From Bacillota bacterium (GTDB taxonomy: Bacteria; Bacillota; Clostridia; Oscillospirales; Ruminococcaceae): a DNA stretch of 64,000 bases. Shown here one piece after another: positions 42,301 to 51,357 of the stretch. How positions within the stretch are numbered: position 1 is the first letter of the stretch; each line of letters opens with the position of its first letter. The notes beneath the pieces are model-generated. The model was given only the letters and a program-made list of their open reading frames with translations, had not been told where the DNA came from and searched no databases. The position numbers and the translations under genes were made by a program. The stretch lies in NCBI GenBank assembly GCA_023433405.1, contig JAEZCT010000015.1, positions 62,001 to 126,000 on the forward strand, given 5' to 3'.

Positions 42301-43800
42301 ACGCGCTATGCACAGGATGGCCACGATATCCCCTTTGAAACCTTTCTGGGCTTCGACGGGGACAAGGCGCCGGATATCGACTTAAACTTCTCGGGGGATT
42401 ATCAGGCGACTGCGCACCGCTACACCGAGGAGCTGTTCGGCGCCGATCATGTATTCAAGGCCGGAACCATAGCCACTGTGGCGGACAAAACAGCCTTTGG
42501 CTATGTGAAGAACTACCTGGAATCTCATGGGCGCACCGTACACCGGGCGGAGATGAACCGGCTGATACAAGGCTGCCTTGGGGTTAAACGCACCACAGGA
42601 CAGCACCCGGGCGGCATGGTGGTGGTACCCGCTGAGTATGACGTGACAGACTTCACCCCCATTCAGCACCCGGCGGACCAAAAGGATAAGGGGGTAACCA
42701 CGACCCATTTTGACTTTCATTCTCTGCATGATACCATATTAAAGCTGGATATTCTCGGGCACGATGTGCCGACGCTGTATAAGCACCTGGAACGGCTCAC
42801 GGGCGTAGCCATCGCGGATGTACCCATGAACGCGCCGGAGGTGCTAAGCTTGTTTACCTCTACCGAGGCTTTGGGGGTGAGTCCCGAGGATATCGGCAGT
42901 GTGACCGGAACCTACTGCATTCCCGAAATGGGCACCGACTTCGTGCGCGGACTTTTGGTGGATTCACAGCCCACAAAATTTTCCGACCTGCTGCAGATAT
43001 CAGGTCTATCTCACGGCACGGACGTTTGGCTTGGCAATGCGCAGGAGCTCATAAAAAACGGCGTCTGCACCATCTCAGAGGTTATTGGAACGCGTGACTC
43101 CATCATGTCCTACCTGATTTATAAGGGACTGGACAAAAAGCTTGCCTTTAAGATTATGGAGTATACCCGAAAGGGTAAGGCCAAAAAAGAGTTTACCCCC
43201 GAAATCATTAAAACCATGCTGGAGCATCAGGTTCCCCAGTGGTATGTGGACAGCTGCCTGAAGATTAAATACATGTTCCCAAAGGCGCACGCCTGTGCCT
43301 ATGTCATAGGCGCAATGCGCATGGGATGGTTTAAGATTCATTACCCGCTGGAGTTCTACGCGGCGTTTTTCACGGTGCGCGGCGGTGATTTTGACGCAGA
43401 AAGCGCCATGGCAGGAAAATATGCCGTAACACGAAGGATTCAGGACCTGAAAGAGCGCAAAAATGACCGTTCCGCCAAGGAGGACGGCATCTTTGAATCG
43501 CTGTTGGTGGTCAATGAGATGCTGGCGCGCGGTCTTAAATTTCTGCCCGTCAGCCTGTATCGGTCTCATGCCACCAGCTACCTGTGTGAGGATGGAAAGA
43601 TACGTCTGCCCTTTACCTCCCTCAAGGGGGTAGGGGAGAGCGCCGCGCTTTCCCTGCAATCGGCACGGGAGGGAGAGCCTTTTTTGTCGGTGGACGAGCT
43701 TGCGGAGCGGTCGGGCGTCTCCAAAGCGGTGATTGAAATCCTAAGCGTGGCGGGAGCGTTGGACGAATTGCCTAAAACAAGCCAGCTCACATTATTTTAA
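39394..43800 (+). CDS. polC: DNA polymerase III alpha subunit, Gram-positive PolC type
   Basis: A 1468-residue replicative polymerase with PolC domain order: N-terminal region and OB fold (about 240-340), PHP domain beginning VELHCHTNMSSVDGM (about 360), an inserted DnaQ-like 3'-5' exonuclease (VVFDFETTGLSPYNDRIIEI, about 450-620), the rest of PHP, a Cys4 zinc ribbon (YVCPKCR and DCPQCG, about 938-968), the palm with APDIDLNFSGDYQ holding catalytic Asp residues (about 990), then fingers and a terminal helix-hairpin-helix region. The exonuclease is intact, so it proofreads. ATG 39394 follows GGAAAGG; an upstream in-frame ATG at 39334 is unlikely. PolC is diagnostic of Firmicutes. Confidence 0.97.
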   Translation: MKRTIEGLFTPILGKEAIPAAVGSGEVLHLDVNKEKGTLGMTVRFEHTVPKQVLYAFEERIAEKMELSSASILPKYDPSLLTADYFPDIVAALRKRGKIVNGFLDGARAEADETHLTISLCHGGLHLLKQTGFEQALRSLIAEEFDTAREISFEGVCELTGQYQHEELKTRHLPKANNAAQATPSPDTAPPWEDSPQSAQISEDKKTGREAKRAQAAELPYYAAMLFDGLPLVEGSAKLLFGKKITQRPVPLKEVSAESGRVVVWGDILSITQKETRDGSKYIHAIDITDFTDSNTLKLICDKKRDKAKIEKLDTLKNGMSIILSGDASYDTFDKEVSIRPFDLMTAAKNKRSDASEIKRVELHCHTNMSSVDGMTSAKELISRAFQWGHRAIAITDHGVVQAYPEAMNAVADIRRGGGDFKVIYGIEAYLVPDELDAVQGKGGQSFEDNAVVFDFETTGLSPYNDRIIEIGAVKLSGGKVTESFSTFVNPQRPISEKITELTTITDAMVKDAPLEQEALKDFLDFCADAAVMIAHNAGFDTGFLNAAMTRCGLQYSYTSVDTLAIARALLPSLNNHKLDTVSKALKLNDFKHHRACDDAAILASIYLEFVTRMKEQYGITGISAINSGLVVEDYKKLPSYHAIILVKNKTGLKNLYRLVSSAHIEHFYKKPRILKTELARLRDGLIIGSACEAGEVYRAVLDNKGFQKQLDTAAYYDYLEIQPISNNRHLLINGKVRDESQLIDNNRRIIELADRLQKPCVATCDVHYLDEKDAEFRRILLSGQGFADASSQPPLHLRTTNEMLEEFWYLGEARATEVVITNTNRIADMVDADLRPIPEGTFTPSIAGSDQELERITWERVHAIYGENPPEVVSGRLDRELSSIIKHGFAVLYMIAQKLVSKSESDGYLVGSRGSVGSSFVATMAGISEVNPLPPHYVCPKCRHSEFFLDGSVGSGFDLPEKDCPQCGTRYAQDGHDIPFETFLGFDGDKAPDIDLNFSGDYQATAHRYTEELFGADHVFKAGTIATVADKTAFGYVKNYLESHGRTVHRAEMNRLIQGCLGVKRTTGQHPGGMVVVPAEYDVTDFTPIQHPADQKDKGVTTTHFDFHSLHDTILKLDILGHDVPTLYKHLERLTGVAIADVPMNAPEVLSLFTSTEALGVSPEDIGSVTGTYCIPEMGTDFVRGLLVDSQPTKFSDLLQISGLSHGTDVWLGNAQELIKNGVCTISEVIGTRDSIMSYLIYKGLDKKLAFKIMEYTRKGKAKKEFTPEIIKTMLEHQVPQWYVDSCLKIKYMFPKAHACAYVIGAMRMGWFKIHYPLEFYAAFFTVRGGDFDAESAMAGKYAVTRRIQDLKERKNDRSAKEDGIFESLLVVNEMLARGLKFLPVSLYRSHATSYLCEDGKIRLPFTSLKGVGESAALSLQSAREGEPFLSVDELAERSGVSKAVIEILSVAGALDELPKTSQLTLF

Positions 43801-43842
43801 CTGGGAAGGCTAACAAAATCCATAACTAGGCGCCATGTTTCG

Positions 43843-43871
43843 TTGACAGCACTATTTTATTATGGTAATAT
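43843..43871 (+). promoter_or_regulatory. Promoter of the his operon
   Basis: TTGACA (43843-43848), an exact -35 consensus, and TAATAT (43866-43871) at 17-bp spacing. The predicted leader is only about 45-50 nt, too short for a T-box. Confidence 0.85.
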
Positions 43872-43883
43872 AGTAGCATACTA
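43871..43883 (+). promoter_or_regulatory. Candidate operator palindrome at the his transcription start
   Basis: TAGTA-GCA-TACTA, a perfect 5-bp inverted repeat beginning at the last base of the -10 box and covering the expected start site. A repressor bound here would block initiation; identity of the repressor is unknown. Confidence 0.4.
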
Positions 43884-43924
43884 AAGTGAGTGAGAGTTTG
43901 AGTATTTTAAAAAGGAGCGCGGGT

Positions 43925-45124
43925 ATGAAGCGCTATAACACCATTACACCTGAGGGTATTCGCGACCTGCTTTTTGAGGAATGCGTCGCCCGTCGCAAGT
44001 ACGAAGGGCTTCTTCGCCCTCTGTTCTTAGGGCGGGGCTACAACGAGGTGGTGACCGCAGGCCTTGAGTTTTACGATGTATTTTCTGCCGAAAGTCTTCG
44101 TTTTCCGCAGGAAAGTATGTATAAGCTTGCCGATGAAAAAGGACGGTTGCTCGTCTGCCGCCCCGATTCCACCGCCCCGATTGCTCGGCTTGTGGGTACC
44201 CGGCTAAAGGATGAGCCGCTGCCCATTCGCCTGTTTTATAACCAGGACGTTTATCAAATGACCAAGACCTTATCCGGGCGCAGCCATGAGGTGGTGCAGA
44301 TGGGCATCGAGCTAATCGGCTCCGATTCCCCCCGCGCAGACCTTGAGGTACTCACTGCCGCGCTGGACGCGCTGGGCGTTTGCAACGGCTCGGATTACCG
44401 GCTGGAGATCGGACATATCGGCTTTTTTGATGCGCTCACCCGCAGCTTGCCCGTCACCGATGACACCCGGGAAGAGATTCGCCTTTGCATCGAAACCAAA
44501 AATTACGCGGCACTGGGGGATATTTTGGAGAAAATCGGTTCGGCCAAGGCGCTGCCCGCACTTCGCCGCCTTCCCTCGCTGTTTGGCGGGGTGGAGGTCA
44601 TCGACGAAGCCTCCTCCTTGTTCGAAAGCTCGGAAACGGCGGCAATTCTCGCATACCTGCGCGAAATTTACAGCGAGCTTGCGCAGCTTGGGCTTGATGA
44701 AAAGGTCATTATCGACCTGGGTCTTGTACACCGTAAGGAGTATTACACCGGTGTGGTGTTTCGCGGCTACATCGAGGGCTACGGCGAGCAGGTGCTTTCC
44801 GGAGGGCGTTACGATACGCTGTTGGGCGAATTTGGGCGCGACCTGCCGGCTGTTGGCTTTGCCGCAGATATTACGGCTATTGTTCTTGCGCTTGCGCGGG
44901 ACGGCCAAACCGAAACAAGGCGCGCCCCCGATGCTTTGATCTTCGCTTACTCAGGGTATCGCATGAAGGGTCTTTCCTTACAGCGGGAGCTAAGCGCCAA
45001 GGGGCACCGCTGCGAGTATTCGCTGTGCGAAAGCCCGGATGAAGCAAGGGTTTATACAAAGCAAAAGGGCATAAAAACACTATACATCGTCGGCGACGAC
45101 GTACAGACTATAACGTTGGGCTGA
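43925..45124 (+). CDS. hisZ: ATP phosphoribosyltransferase regulatory subunit HisZ
   Basis: A 399-residue HisRS-like protein lacking aminoacylation function, required with the short HisG for ATP phosphoribosyltransferase activity and histidine feedback. Class II synthetase motifs are visible: motif 2 LVCRPDSTAPIARLV and the region YYTGVVFRGYIEGYGEQVLS with a motif-3-like GGRYDTLLGEFG. The short HisG next door supports HisZ rather than HisS. The frame is open from 43886, but AAAGGAG fits ATG 43925. First gene of the operon. Confidence 0.93.
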   Translation: MKRYNTITPEGIRDLLFEECVARRKYEGLLRPLFLGRGYNEVVTAGLEFYDVFSAESLRFPQESMYKLADEKGRLLVCRPDSTAPIARLVGTRLKDEPLPIRLFYNQDVYQMTKTLSGRSHEVVQMGIELIGSDSPRADLEVLTAALDALGVCNGSDYRLEIGHIGFFDALTRSLPVTDDTREEIRLCIETKNYAALGDILEKIGSAKALPALRRLPSLFGGVEVIDEASSLFESSETAAILAYLREIYSELAQLGLDEKVIIDLGLVHRKEYYTGVVFRGYIEGYGEQVLSGGRYDTLLGEFGRDLPAVGFAADITAIVLALARDGQTETRRAPDALIFAYSGYRMKGLSLQRELSAKGHRCEYSLCESPDEARVYTKQKGIKTLYIVGDDVQTITLG

Positions 45125-45146
45125 CCAAAAGAGTGAGGCATTTATT

Positions 45147-45788
45147 ATGAAGCCGTTGAGAATCGCGCTCACCAAAGGCAGGCTGGAGAGTAAAACCGCA
45201 CAGCTGTTTGAACGAATGGGGCTTGATTGTGAGATATTTTTAAACAAAGGACGCAAGCTGATCCTGTCGCTGCCGGATGCTAACCTTGAGGTGGTTCTAG
45301 CCAAGGCGGCGGATGTAATTACCTATGTGGAGCACGGTGCCTGCGACCTTGGGGTGGTTGGCAAGGATACGATTATGGAGCAGGGCGGCAGCTTTTACGA
45401 GATGCTCGACCTTGGGTTTGGGCGCTGCCGCTTCGCGCTGGCCGCCCCGAAGGGCATAGACTTTTATAAGGGCTACAAAATCAAAACTATTGCCACCAAA
45501 TATCCCAACGTCACCAACGCCTTTTTTGAAGCGAAGGGGATGGATGTTCGCATTGTAAAGATTGAAGGCTCAGTGGAACTGGCACCGCTGATTTCTCTTT
45601 CGGATGCCATCGTGGATATCGTGGAAACCGGTTCCACCTTAAAAGAAAATGGACTTGAGATTGTGGAGGACATCGCGCCCATCTCCGCGCGGCTCATTGT
45701 GAACATTGCCTCCCTAAAGCTCCGAAAAAATGAGATAGAGGGGCTTCTATCCAGAATCGGCGTACTGCTCGACACATCACGGGTTTAA
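45147..45788 (+). CDS. hisG: ATP phosphoribosyltransferase, short form
   Basis: A 213-residue catalytic subunit, the short type lacking the C-terminal regulatory domain and so dependent on HisZ. Family signatures include RIALTKGRLESKTAQLFERM and the PRPP loop IVDIVETGSTLKENGLEI. It condenses ATP with PRPP, the first step of histidine synthesis. ATG at 45147, 22 nt after hisZ. Confidence 0.96.
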   Translation: MKPLRIALTKGRLESKTAQLFERMGLDCEIFLNKGRKLILSLPDANLEVVLAKAADVITYVEHGACDLGVVGKDTIMEQGGSFYEMLDLGFGRCRFALAAPKGIDFYKGYKIKTIATKYPNVTNAFFEAKGMDVRIVKIEGSVELAPLISLSDAIVDIVETGSTLKENGLEIVEDIAPISARLIVNIASLKLRKNEIEGLLSRIGVLLDTSRV

Positions 45789-45911
45789 TTTGGGCGTAAA
45801 TGGATTGGCTGAAAAGCCTATATATAGATTATGGCATATCTAATCGAATGCAGGTTGCGAAATACTTTGTAAGCATACAGGCTTTTATAGTGGAGAAAGG
45901 TAGAATGTGTC

Positions 45912-47222
45912 ATGACGATTAACACCGCCAAGGCAAACGGCAAGGATGAGCTGGAGCTGATTGCGGCGCTGCGCAAGCGCGGCGGCGATACCGGTCGGGA
46001 TGTCGCGCAGCGCGTCGCCGAAATTATTGAAAACGTACGCGTAAACGGCGACAAAGCCCTCATAGAGTATACCCTTCAGTTTGATAAGGTGGTGCCTGAC
46101 CCGATGGAGGTCTCCCGCGAGAACATGCAGAAGGCGGTTAACAATGCCCACCCGGCATTTATCAGTGCCCTTCGCCATTCTGCCGAAAACATTCGCCGTT
46201 ACCATGAAAAACAGCTTACCCATGGCTTTGTAATGACCGACGACAGCGGTACGGTGATGGGTCAGCGCGTTCGGGGGTTGCATCGCGTGGGATTGTATGT
46301 GCCGGGCGGTACGGCAGCGTACCCGTCCTCGGTGCTTATGAACGCCATTCCAGCAAAGATTGCAGGGGTAAAAGAGCTTGTTATGGTCACACCGCCTGCA
46401 AAGGACGGCGGGGCAAACCCCGATATTCTGGCAGCGGCAGCGGTTGCGGGGGTAGACAGAATCTTTCTGGTGGGCGGCGCACAGGCGGTAGCGGCGCTTG
46501 CCTACGGTACCGGGCTGATTCCCAAGGTGGATAAGATTGTAGGGCCGGGCAACATCTATGTGGCAACTGCAAAAAAGCTGCTGTACGGCATTGTGGATAT
46601 TGATATGATTGCGGGCCCCAGTGAAATTCTCGTCATCGCCGACGAAACCGCAGACCCCGTTTATCTTGCCGCCGACCTGCTCAGCCAAGCCGAACACGAC
46701 GTGCTGGCAAGCGCCATTCTGCTCACCGACAGTGAACGGATTGCCGCCGAAACCGTCAAGGAGCTTAAGCTGCAAACCGAAAACGCCCCACGCCGTGAAA
46801 TTATAGAGCAGTCGTTGCGCGATTACTCGGCAGTAATCACCTGTGAGAATCTCGACCGTGCCGTGGAGCTTGCCAATGAGCTTGCCCCAGAGCATCTGGA
46901 GGTTATGACCGCAAACCCTTGGGATTATCTGGGCCGTCTTGACAACGCGGGCTCCATCTTTCTTGGCAAGTATTCTCCCGAGCCTTTGGGGGACTACTAC
47001 GCGGGGCCAAACCATGTGTTGCCCACCAGCGGAACGGCGCGCTTCTTTTCGCCGCTCTCTGTGGATTCCTTTGTAAAAAAATCGAGCTTCATTAGCTATA
47101 CGAAGTCCGCACTGCGCCGTTCAAAGGATGATATTATTCTATTTGCCGAAAGGGAAGGGTTATTTGCCCACGCAAACTCTGTGCGGGTAAGGTTTTCGGA
47201 CGAAACTTATGCCAATAACTAA
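45912..47222 (+). CDS. hisD: Histidinol dehydrogenase
   Basis: A 436-residue zinc enzyme carrying out the last two oxidations, histidinol to histidine with 2 NAD+. Recognisable by GLYVPGGTAAYPSSVLMNAI, IDMIAGPSEILVIAD, and AEHDVLASAILLT, with catalytic His and metal ligands in GPNHVLPTSGTARF. ATG at 45912 follows GAAAGG. A 123-nt gap separates it from hisG. Confidence 0.97.
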   Translation: MTINTAKANGKDELELIAALRKRGGDTGRDVAQRVAEIIENVRVNGDKALIEYTLQFDKVVPDPMEVSRENMQKAVNNAHPAFISALRHSAENIRRYHEKQLTHGFVMTDDSGTVMGQRVRGLHRVGLYVPGGTAAYPSSVLMNAIPAKIAGVKELVMVTPPAKDGGANPDILAAAAVAGVDRIFLVGGAQAVAALAYGTGLIPKVDKIVGPGNIYVATAKKLLYGIVDIDMIAGPSEILVIADETADPVYLAADLLSQAEHDVLASAILLTDSERIAAETVKELKLQTENAPRREIIEQSLRDYSAVITCENLDRAVELANELAPEHLEVMTANPWDYLGRLDNAGSIFLGKYSPEPLGDYYAGPNHVLPTSGTARFFSPLSVDSFVKKSSFISYTKSALRRSKDDIILFAEREGLFAHANSVRVRFSDETYANN

Positions 47223-47285
47223 TGTAAAAGAGTTTATGGATTTTTACGCGGATTCCCCTACGGTTTATACGTTTTTTGAGATTAT
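47217..47285. repeat. Degenerate copy of the palindromic repeat family between hisD and hisC
   Basis: Reads AATAACTAAT, AAAGAGT, TTTATGGATTTTTACGCGGA and TTTTTTGAGATTATT in the same order as in the 1984-2085 element (AATACTAAT, AAAGAGT, TTTATGGATTTTCACGCGGA, CTTTTTGAGGAGATTAGT). The stretch between CTAAT and AAAGAGT and the part after AAAGAGT are shortened. Confidence 0.55.
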
Positions 47286-47333
47286 TTTCAAAACATTTCC
47301 GTTTGACTTGTTGAAGGAAGGAGTGGTCACACA

Positions 47334-48386
47334 ATGCCTTACGAGATATGTGACAAGCTCAAAAACCTAACACCCTATGAGCCCATTTCTGGCAGCTATC
47401 CGGTGCGGCTTGATGCCAATGAGTCGTTTGTACCTCTGAGCGGTGAGCTCCGGCTCAAGGTCATGGAGGCTGTGGCGGGCACAAGCTTTCACCGTTACCC
47501 CGACGCCCTGGCCTCGGATGTATGCGGCGCGTTTGCCGCCCGGTTCGGGGTGAGCAAGGACTGCGTCACCGCAGGCAATGGGTCCGATGAACTGATATCG
47601 GTTATCGTGGGCTCGGTTCTTCAAAAAGGTGATTCACTGCTTACCTTTGCCCCCGATTTTTCCATGTATCGGTTTTATGGAGAACTTACAGAAGCCGATG
47701 TAATCACCTTAGGCAAGGAAGACGATTTAACCCTGAACGCCGCAAAAATGATTCGTTCCGTTTGGGATACCGGCGCGCGTGCGGTAATCTTTTCTAACCC
47801 CTGCAACCCAACATCGCTGGTACTCCCGGCAGAGGATGTCCTTCGCCTTGCCGATTCCACCAATGCGCTGGTTGTGGTAGATGAGGCATATATGGATTTT
47901 TCCAATCAGTCGGTACTGCAAAAAGCTCAGGAGCTTGATAATGTTATTGTCCTCAAAACCTGTTCCAAGGCAATGGGTGCGGCGGCAATCCGCCTTGGCT
48001 TTGCGGTTTCAAATCCCCGCATAACCTCAGCGTTAAGGGCAGCAAAATCCCCCTACAATACCGACAGCCTTTCACAGCTGGTGGGAACTCTGCTGCTGCG
48101 GGAGGAGGATTATCTTTCGCACAACGTAAGGGAACTGGTTCGCAGCCGAGACATCCTGTATGCGGGGCTTACCCGTCTTGCCGAGTTTAAAACAAACTCA
48201 ATTCTTCGTGTGTTTAAGCCGGAGACGAACTTTGTGTTCGTGCAGATGAAGGACGCAGGGACCTGTTTTGAGGGACTTCTGGGCGAAGGAATTGTCGTAA
48301 GGAAGTTTGGCGAATACCTGCGTATTACGGCGGGTAGCGACGAGGAGAATACCGCGCTGCTCTCAGCGCTGGCCAGAATATTATAG
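47334..48386 (+). CDS. hisC: Histidinol-phosphate aminotransferase
   Basis: A 350-residue PLP fold-type I aminotransferase with TAGNGSDELISVIV, IFSNPCNPTSLVLP, VVDEAYMDFS, and the PLP lysine in LKTCSKAMGAAAIRLGF. It transaminates imidazole-acetol phosphate to histidinol phosphate. ATG at 47334 follows GAAGGAAGGAG. Confidence 0.95.
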   Translation: MPYEICDKLKNLTPYEPISGSYPVRLDANESFVPLSGELRLKVMEAVAGTSFHRYPDALASDVCGAFAARFGVSKDCVTAGNGSDELISVIVGSVLQKGDSLLTFAPDFSMYRFYGELTEADVITLGKEDDLTLNAAKMIRSVWDTGARAVIFSNPCNPTSLVLPAEDVLRLADSTNALVVVDEAYMDFSNQSVLQKAQELDNVIVLKTCSKAMGAAAIRLGFAVSNPRITSALRAAKSPYNTDSLSQLVGTLLLREEDYLSHNVRELVRSRDILYAGLTRLAEFKTNSILRVFKPETNFVFVQMKDAGTCFEGLLGEGIVVRKFGEYLRITAGSDEENTALLSALARIL

Positions 48387-48421
48387 AACACGCCAATTAC
48401 TGGCGCAAGGAGGCGAAATCC

Positions 48422-49012
48422 ATGAGAGAATCGGAACAGACGCGAAAGAGCAAAGAAACAGATATTGCGGTTACACTCGTGCTGGATGGCTCCGGCAAGG
48501 CGGATATCTCCACCGGAATCGGCTTTTTTGACCATATGCTGACGGCTTTTGCGGTGCATGGCGGCTTTAATCTTACGGTTAAGGCCGCCGGTGACCTGGA
48601 GGTTGATTGCCATCATACAGTGGAGGATACCGGCATTGTGCTGGGCAGGGCATTTGCCGAGGCGCTGGGAGATAAGAGCGGCATCCGGCGCTATGGCAGC
48701 TTTACCATTCCCATGGATGAAGCGCTTGCCTTCGCTGCGGTGGATGTAAGCGGCAGACCGTTTCTGGTATTTGATTGCCCGTTTGGCGGAGAACGAATCG
48801 GCGGGCTTGATACGGAGATGGTGTCGGAATTCTTCCGCGCCTTTGCCTTCTGGGCGGGAATCACCCTGCATATCAAGCTGTGGTACGGCGCAAACGACCA
48901 CCATAAATGTGAGGCGGTTTTTAAGGCCGCTGCACATGCCCTATGCGTGGCGGTAGAAAAAGCAGAAAGAAATGAAGGCAAAACCCTATCCACAAAGGGC
49001 ATTTTGGATTAG
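48422..49012 (+). CDS. hisB: Imidazoleglycerol-phosphate dehydratase
   Basis: A 196-residue monofunctional dehydratase, without the phosphatase domain seen in E. coli HisB. Metal-binding motifs are GIGFFDHMLTAFAVHGGF, VDCHHTVEDTGIVLG, and a second-repeat GANDHHKCEAVFKA. ATG at 48422 follows AAGGAGG. Confidence 0.97.
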   Translation: MRESEQTRKSKETDIAVTLVLDGSGKADISTGIGFFDHMLTAFAVHGGFNLTVKAAGDLEVDCHHTVEDTGIVLGRAFAEALGDKSGIRRYGSFTIPMDEALAFAAVDVSGRPFLVFDCPFGGERIGGLDTEMVSEFFRAFAFWAGITLHIKLWYGANDHHKCEAVFKAAAHALCVAVEKAERNEGKTLSTKGILD

Positions 49013-49089
49013 TTTAGAGGGTTAGTAGGTTAATATAAATTATCGCATTCATTTCGGCACAGCATGGCAAAAAGGGAAGTGAAAATCCA

Positions 49090-49686
49090 GTGATCGCAAT
49101 TATCGATTATGGCGCAGGCAACCTTTTTTCGGTGCAAAATGCGCTGGACTATCTTGGCTTTAAAAATTGCATCGCCTCCGATGTAAAAGCCCTAGAGACC
49201 GCGGACAAGCTGATTCTGCCCGGCGTAGGCGCATTCCCCGACGCGATGGAGCGTCTGCAAAAAAGCGGGTTAATCCCTACCATCAAGGCTGAGGTCCAGA
49301 AAAAACCCCTGCTGGGCATCTGCCTCGGGATGCAGATTCTATTTGAAAAAGGATACGAGTTTACAGAGTGCGAAGGCCTCGGGCTAATTGAGGGCAGTGT
49401 CGTAAGGCTAGAAGCAAACGGGCTTAAGATCCCGCATATGGGTTGGAACGACCTGACCTTTGCGACACCCTGCGCGCTCTTAGACGAGATTGCCGAGCAC
49501 AGCTATGTGTACTTTGTGCATTCCTATGGTGCGCGCACCGCTTCGGAAAACATCGCGGCCTACACGGTATATGGACAGCAGGTTGTGGCGGTTGCCCACA
49601 AGGGCTATGTATACGGCACGCAATTTCACCCAGAAAAAAGCGGGGGCGTTGGGCTGAAGATGCTAGAAAACTTTTGCAAGCTTTAA
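49090..49686 (+). CDS. hisH: Imidazole glycerol phosphate synthase, glutaminase subunit
   Basis: A 198-residue class I glutamine amidotransferase with oxyanion strand LILPGVGAFPDAMERL, nucleophile elbow LLGICLGMQILFE with catalytic Cys, and YGTQFHPEKSG with the His-Glu pair. It supplies ammonia to HisF. Start is GTG at 49090 with AAAGGGAAGTG upstream. Confidence 0.96.
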   Translation: MIAIIDYGAGNLFSVQNALDYLGFKNCIASDVKALETADKLILPGVGAFPDAMERLQKSGLIPTIKAEVQKKPLLGICLGMQILFEKGYEFTECEGLGLIEGSVVRLEANGLKIPHMGWNDLTFATPCALLDEIAEHSYVYFVHSYGARTASENIAAYTVYGQQVVAVAHKGYVYGTQFHPEKSGGVGLKMLENFCKL

Positions 49687-49837
49687 CAACAAGGCGAAAA
49701 CCCTTCTATTGTTAAATTCCACAGATTTCGCTCCTTTGCGAAGGCTGCGGCTTCTTGCGTTTTTTACACTAAAATAATATAAGTACGCGTAGATTAATGA
49801 CGAACATTCGATTACGCCGAATAACGAGGGAACAATC

Positions 49838-50563
49838 ATGCTAGTATTTCCTGCAATCGACATCAAAGATAAAACCTGCGTCAGGCTCACCAAAGGGGAT
49901 TTTTCTACGGCGACACAGGTTGCAGACTCTCCCTACGAAACGGCGCAGAGCTTTGCGCGCGCAAACGCCGCTTGGGTGCATATGGTTGATCTGGACGGGG
50001 CAAAAAATGCAAGCCCGCAAAACAGCGAGATATTCCTGGGTATCGCGAAGCAAACGCAGCTGAAGGTTCAGCTCGGCGGGGGCATCCGCACCATGGCAAC
50101 TGTCGAATACTATCTTTCCGGCGGAATTGAACGCGTCATACTCGGTTCTGCCGCACTTAAAGACCCGGGACTGGTGAAAGAGTCGGTAAAACGGTATGGG
50201 TCGCGTATTGCGGTGGGAATTGACGCGCTGGAGGGCATGGCAGCGGCGGAAGGCTGGCTGGATGGAAGCCGCGTGCATTATTTGGAGCTTGCAAAGCGCA
50301 TGGAAGCCGTAGGGGTGCGGTGCATTATCTTTACGGATATCTCAAGGGACGGTACGCTTACAGGTCCGAACCTTGACCAGCTCGGGGCACTTTCTCAAGC
50401 GGTGAGCTGTGACATTATAGCAAGCGGGGGAATCCGGGATATTGAAGATATCCGGGCTCTCAAAGAGATGGGCATTTACGGGACCATTTGCGGTAAAAGC
50501 CTGTATCAGAGAACCCTGCGATTAGAAGACGCCATCGCGTTGTGCGGAAGCCAGAATCTATAG
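49838..50563 (+). CDS. hisA: ProFAR isomerase (phosphoribosylformimino AICAR-P isomerase)
   Basis: A 241-residue (beta/alpha)8 barrel with catalytic Asp in VFPAIDIKDKTCVRLTKGD and the second in IIFTDISRDGTLTGPNL; phosphate-binding loops QLGGGIRTM and IASGGIRDI. ATG at 49838 follows GAGGGAAC. Gap of 151 nt from hisH. Confidence 0.96.
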   Translation: MLVFPAIDIKDKTCVRLTKGDFSTATQVADSPYETAQSFARANAAWVHMVDLDGAKNASPQNSEIFLGIAKQTQLKVQLGGGIRTMATVEYYLSGGIERVILGSAALKDPGLVKESVKRYGSRIAVGIDALEGMAAAEGWLDGSRVHYLELAKRMEAVGVRCIIFTDISRDGTLTGPNLDQLGALSQAVSCDIIASGGIRDIEDIRALKEMGIYGTICGKSLYQRTLRLEDAIALCGSQNL

Positions 50564-50589
50564 TAAAACAGAAAGGGGAGTAAGATGCT

Positions 50590-51357
50590 ATGTTGGCCAA
50601 AAGGATTATACCCTGCCTTGACGTAAAGAACGGCAAGGTTGTCAAGGGGGTTAACTTCGTCGACATCAAGGAGGTCGGCGATCCGGTGGAGTGTGCCGTG
50701 GCTTATAATAAGCAGGGCGCGGATGAAATCACCTTTTTGGATATCACCGCGACGCACGAGGGTCGCGGAACCATGATTGATGTGGTTCGCCGAACCGCCC
50801 GTAACGTATTTGTTCCGCTAACGGTGGGCGGCGGCATTCGTTCCATTGAGGATTTTCGCGACATCCTTCGCGCGGGCGCGGATAAGATTTCGGTTAACTC
50901 TGCAGCGGTGCATAACCCCCAGCTGGTGCGCGAAGCGGCGGACCGTTTTGGCAGCCAGTGCGTGGTTGTGGCAATAGATGCCCGCCGTGCTCCCGACGGC
51001 ACGTTCCATGTGGTTATTAACGGCGGGCGGATTGACACCGGACTCAACGCGCTGGAATGGGCGCGAAGGGTGTACGAGCTAGGTGCCGGTGAAATTCTTC
51101 TCACCTCAATGGATACCGACGGAACTAAAAATGGCTTTGACATTGAGCTCACCCGCAAGGTGGTGCAGCTCATCGATATCCCCGTAATCGCCTCCGGCGG
51201 GTGCGGCACGCTGGAACATTTTTGTAACGTATTTAAAAATACCGGCGCGGATGCTGCGCTTGCGGCATCGCAGTTTCATTATGGGGAACTGACCGTATCG
51301 CAGGTTAAACATCATTTGGCCAGCAATCACATTCCGGTGCGAGGGGTGACTGCGTGA
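50590..51357 (+). CDS. hisF: Imidazole glycerol phosphate synthase, cyclase subunit
   Basis: A 255-residue barrel with catalytic Asp in RIIPCLDVKNGKVVKGVNF and in LLTSMDTDGTKNGFD; phosphate loops TVGGGIRSI and IASGGCGTL. It forms IGP and AICAR with HisH. It ends in a GTGA overlap with hisI, so translation is coupled. Confidence 0.97.
   Translation: MLAKRIIPCLDVKNGKVVKGVNFVDIKEVGDPVECAVAYNKQGADEITFLDITATHEGRGTMIDVVRRTARNVFVPLTVGGGIRSIEDFRDILRAGADKISVNSAAVHNPQLVREAADRFGSQCVVVAIDARRAPDGTFHVVINGGRIDTGLNALEWARRVYELGAGEILLTSMDTDGTKNGFDIELTRKVVQLIDIPVIASGGCGTLEHFCNVFKNTGADAALAASQFHYGELTVSQVKHHLASNHIPVRGVTA

Noticed and set aside
43801..43924. T-box leader before the his operon
   Set aside because: No T-box sequence or specifier structure; predicted leader is under 50 nt.
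43925..45124. Histidyl-tRNA synthetase (hisS)
   Set aside because: It is HisRS-like but heads a his operon directly before a short-form hisG, the HisZ arrangement.
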